Source of the DNA: DAIUCA01 sp964613675
Lineage (GTDB): Bacteria; Pseudomonadota; Gammaproteobacteria; Competibacterales; Competibacteraceae
NCBI GenBank assembly: GCA_964613675.1
Contig: CAZTIH010000002.1
Span: 1-52,130, forward strand
Reading direction: 5' to 3'
Length of the DNA: 52,130 nt
Part shown: piece by piece, positions 50,792-52,130 of the stretch
How the letters are laid out: each line of letters starts with the position of its first letter
Numbering within the stretch: the stretch's first letter is position 1
Position numbers and translations under genes: made by a program
The notes under the pieces: generated by a model
Database searches by the model: none
Told to the model about the DNA's origin: nothing
Seen by the model: only the letters and a program-made list of their open reading frames with translations

Positions 50792-52080
50792 ATGCCGTCG
50801 TTTCGTCTCAAATCAGTAGAGCCATCAAAGCGCATGGGCGCTATCAGCACCACCTCGGGGCCTACATGCACTGGTCAACCCCGCAATATAGTTCGCAACA
50901 AGACGGGCCATTGAGTGGCTGGCCCGTTTCGGTGAAGGACCATTTTGGCGTGACCAACTGGCCTACCTATGCCGGTACCCGTCAACGATTACCGCTTAAA
51001 TGGGAGCAAGATGGCCCGTTTATTTCGCGCCTTAGAAAAACCGGCGCAGTGATGATGGGGAAAACCACTGCGGTAGAGCTGGCATTTGGGGGGTTAGGGG
51101 TGAATCGTCACTGGGGGAGTCCGCGCAATCCGTGGGATGCCGAACAGTATCGGGTGGCGGGGGGATCGACGAGTGGGGGCGGAGTGAGCCTTTGGGAGGG
51201 GTCAGCGCGACTCGCAATTGGCACGGATACGGGGGGATCGGTGCGGATTCCGGCCAGTTTTACCCACACCGTCGGTCTCAAGTGCAGTTATGGTCGATTT
51301 CCGATGGAAAATATCGTTCCGCTCAGTCAAACGCTTGATTCAATAGGATTTTTAACGCTCGATGTGGCGGACATGAGCACCGCATTTACGGCGTTGACGG
51401 GAGAAATTGTCCGCACCCTAGATCGCCCTCCTCGAATTGGGGTCATGCAGGGGCTGCCCTGGCAAGATTTGGAAAATGGCATTGGCGATGTCATCGAAAT
51501 GCGCTTGATGGAACTGGCCCGCGCGGGGGCAGTAGTTCATGACCTTGAGGTGCCCGAAGCGAAAACCGCCTTTGAGTTACTGCAAACGGGCAGTGTTGTC
51601 GCAGCGGAGTGCGATGAATTCATCGACGCAGAACTGCCGCAATGGCGTTCGCTGCTTGACCAATTTATTACGGCACGGCTCGCCGATGGGGGGGATGTCA
51701 CCGCCCGCGAGTATCTGCAACGGCAACGATTGCTTGACGACTTGACCCAAAAAATGGCGTCGCGTTTTGAATCTTTTGATGTCCTCGTGGGGCCGACGGT
51801 GCCGATTAGCCCCCCAATTTTCTCAGCGGTGAATCAGTTAAGTCAGTATCGGCGCGCGAATTTGCAGAGTCTGCGCAACACTTGTTTAGCTAATTTTAGT
51901 CGCTGTTGTGCATTGTCGTTGCCGGTGGGCCTTGATGGATTGCGCTTGCCAGTGGGGTTGCAATTGCTTGCGCCGGCGGGCCGTGAGACGGCTTTACTGT
52001 CCGTCGCTTCATGGATGGAGGCGCGTTTGGGGACGAGTCTGCAAAATTACGGCTTGCCGCCTTTATTGGCGAACCCTTAA
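50788..52080 (+). CDS. Amidase-signature family hydrolase
   Basis: 430 residues. The Ser-cisSer-Lys triad is visible: Lys50 in VSVKDHFG, Ser127 in GGSTSGGG and Ser151 in GTDTGGSVRIPAS, with the spacing seen in FAAH and malonamidase. It is not GatA: no gatB or gatC is nearby and the protein is shorter (GatA about 485). No signal peptide, so cytoplasmic. The substrate cannot be deduced. Translational coupling to the kinase gene suggests the two act together or that the kinase controls it. Confidence 0.92.
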   Translation: MNAVVSSQISRAIKAHGRYQHHLGAYMHWSTPQYSSQQDGPLSGWPVSVKDHFGVTNWPTYAGTRQRLPLKWEQDGPFISRLRKTGAVMMGKTTAVELAFGGLGVNRHWGSPRNPWDAEQYRVAGGSTSGGGVSLWEGSARLAIGTDTGGSVRIPASFTHTVGLKCSYGRFPMENIVPLSQTLDSIGFLTLDVADMSTAFTALTGEIVRTLDRPPRIGVMQGLPWQDLENGIGDVIEMRLMELARAGAVVHDLEVPEAKTAFELLQTGSVVAAECDEFIDAELPQWRSLLDQFITARLADGGDVTAREYLQRQRLLDDLTQKMASRFESFDVLVGPTVPISPPIFSAVNQLSQYRRANLQSLRNTCLANFSRCCALSLPVGLDGLRLPVGLQLLAPAGRETALLSVASWMEARLGTSLQNYGLPPLLANP

Positions 52081-52130
52081 ATAAAGTGGACTTTAGCGGC
52101 TCACAGTCGTCGATTTATCCCTTTTTCTTA
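52081..52130. other. Window end after the amidase gene
   Basis: Fifty bases, AT-rich, with no ORF, hairpin or promoter that I can support. Confidence 0.5.

Noticed and set aside
50788..52080. GatA subunit of the glutamyl-tRNA amidotransferase
   Set aside because: The protein is shorter than GatA, no gatB or gatC is adjacent, and the partner gene is a kinase.
1..52130. tRNA, rRNA, insertion sequences, prophage or defence systems
   Set aside because: Intergenic gaps are short and no cloverleaf, transposase, integrase, inverted terminal repeat or toxin-antitoxin pair was recognised.

Overview
The window reads as a compact stretch of chromosome from a nitrogen-fixing gammaproteobacterium. Three gene neighbourhoods typical of that class are present: map-glnD divergent from rpsB-tsf-pyrH-frr-cdsA-dxr-rseP-bamA-skp-lpxD-fabZ-lpxA-lpxB; gyrA-pheA-hisC-tyrA-aroA-cmk-rpsA-ihfB-lapA-lapB; and secD-secF. 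The lipid A and Bam genes show a Gram-negative envelope. The nif genes, a RegB/RegA redox pair, an MbnP/MbnH copper-protein pair and a eukaryotic-type kinase fit a metabolically versatile environmental bacterium, perhaps near sulfur-oxidising Thiotrichales or Chromatiales, but I cannot fix the taxon from sequence alone. I see no tRNA, rRNA, insertion sequence, phage gene or CRISPR array. No gene-free stretch exceeds 300 bases.

Layout. 1-4716: the end of secD, secF (carrying a 10-N scaffold join that looks artificial), a Sel1/LysM protein with a 39-bp tandem repeat, a pentapeptide-repeat protein and glgA. 4849-9969 (minus strand): a nitrogen-fixation operon in the order nifK, nifT, nifY/nafY, a small nif-linked protein, nifF flavodoxin, an LRV iron-sulfur repeat protein and an unknown 320-residue protein. 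It starts at nifK, without nifH or nifD, and has its own sigma-54 promoter and NifA site. 10264-12679: two tandem periplasmic binding-protein-like genes, the second broken by a stop codon, then a pirin. 12788-16792: mbnP-mbnH divergent from regB-regA.

16801-33335: glnD and map on the minus strand, then the translation, isoprenoid, outer-membrane and lipid A block on the plus strand. uppS is missing from its usual place between frr and cdsA. 33320-35932: a P2-type cation ATPase with an altered M6 motif. 36041-47032: the gyrA to lapB block, lacking serC, in which pheA keeps its chorismate mutase and ACT domains but has lost about half of the prephenate dehydratase domain and its motifs. 47156-52080: an endonuclease III with an unusual cysteine loop, a 985-residue protein kinase with Sel1 repeats, and an amidase translationally coupled to it.

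How the genes work together. RseP, BamA, Skp, LpxA/B/D, FabZ and LapA/B build and balance the outer membrane. PheA, HisC, TyrA and AroA serve aromatic amino-acid synthesis. GlnD (nitrogen signalling) and the NifA/sigma-54 sites at nifK point to nitrogen-controlled diazotrophy. The best candidates for something undescribed are the degenerate PheA, the stand-alone nifK operon with its unknown last gene, the kinase-amidase pair, and the MbnPH-RegBA arrangement.
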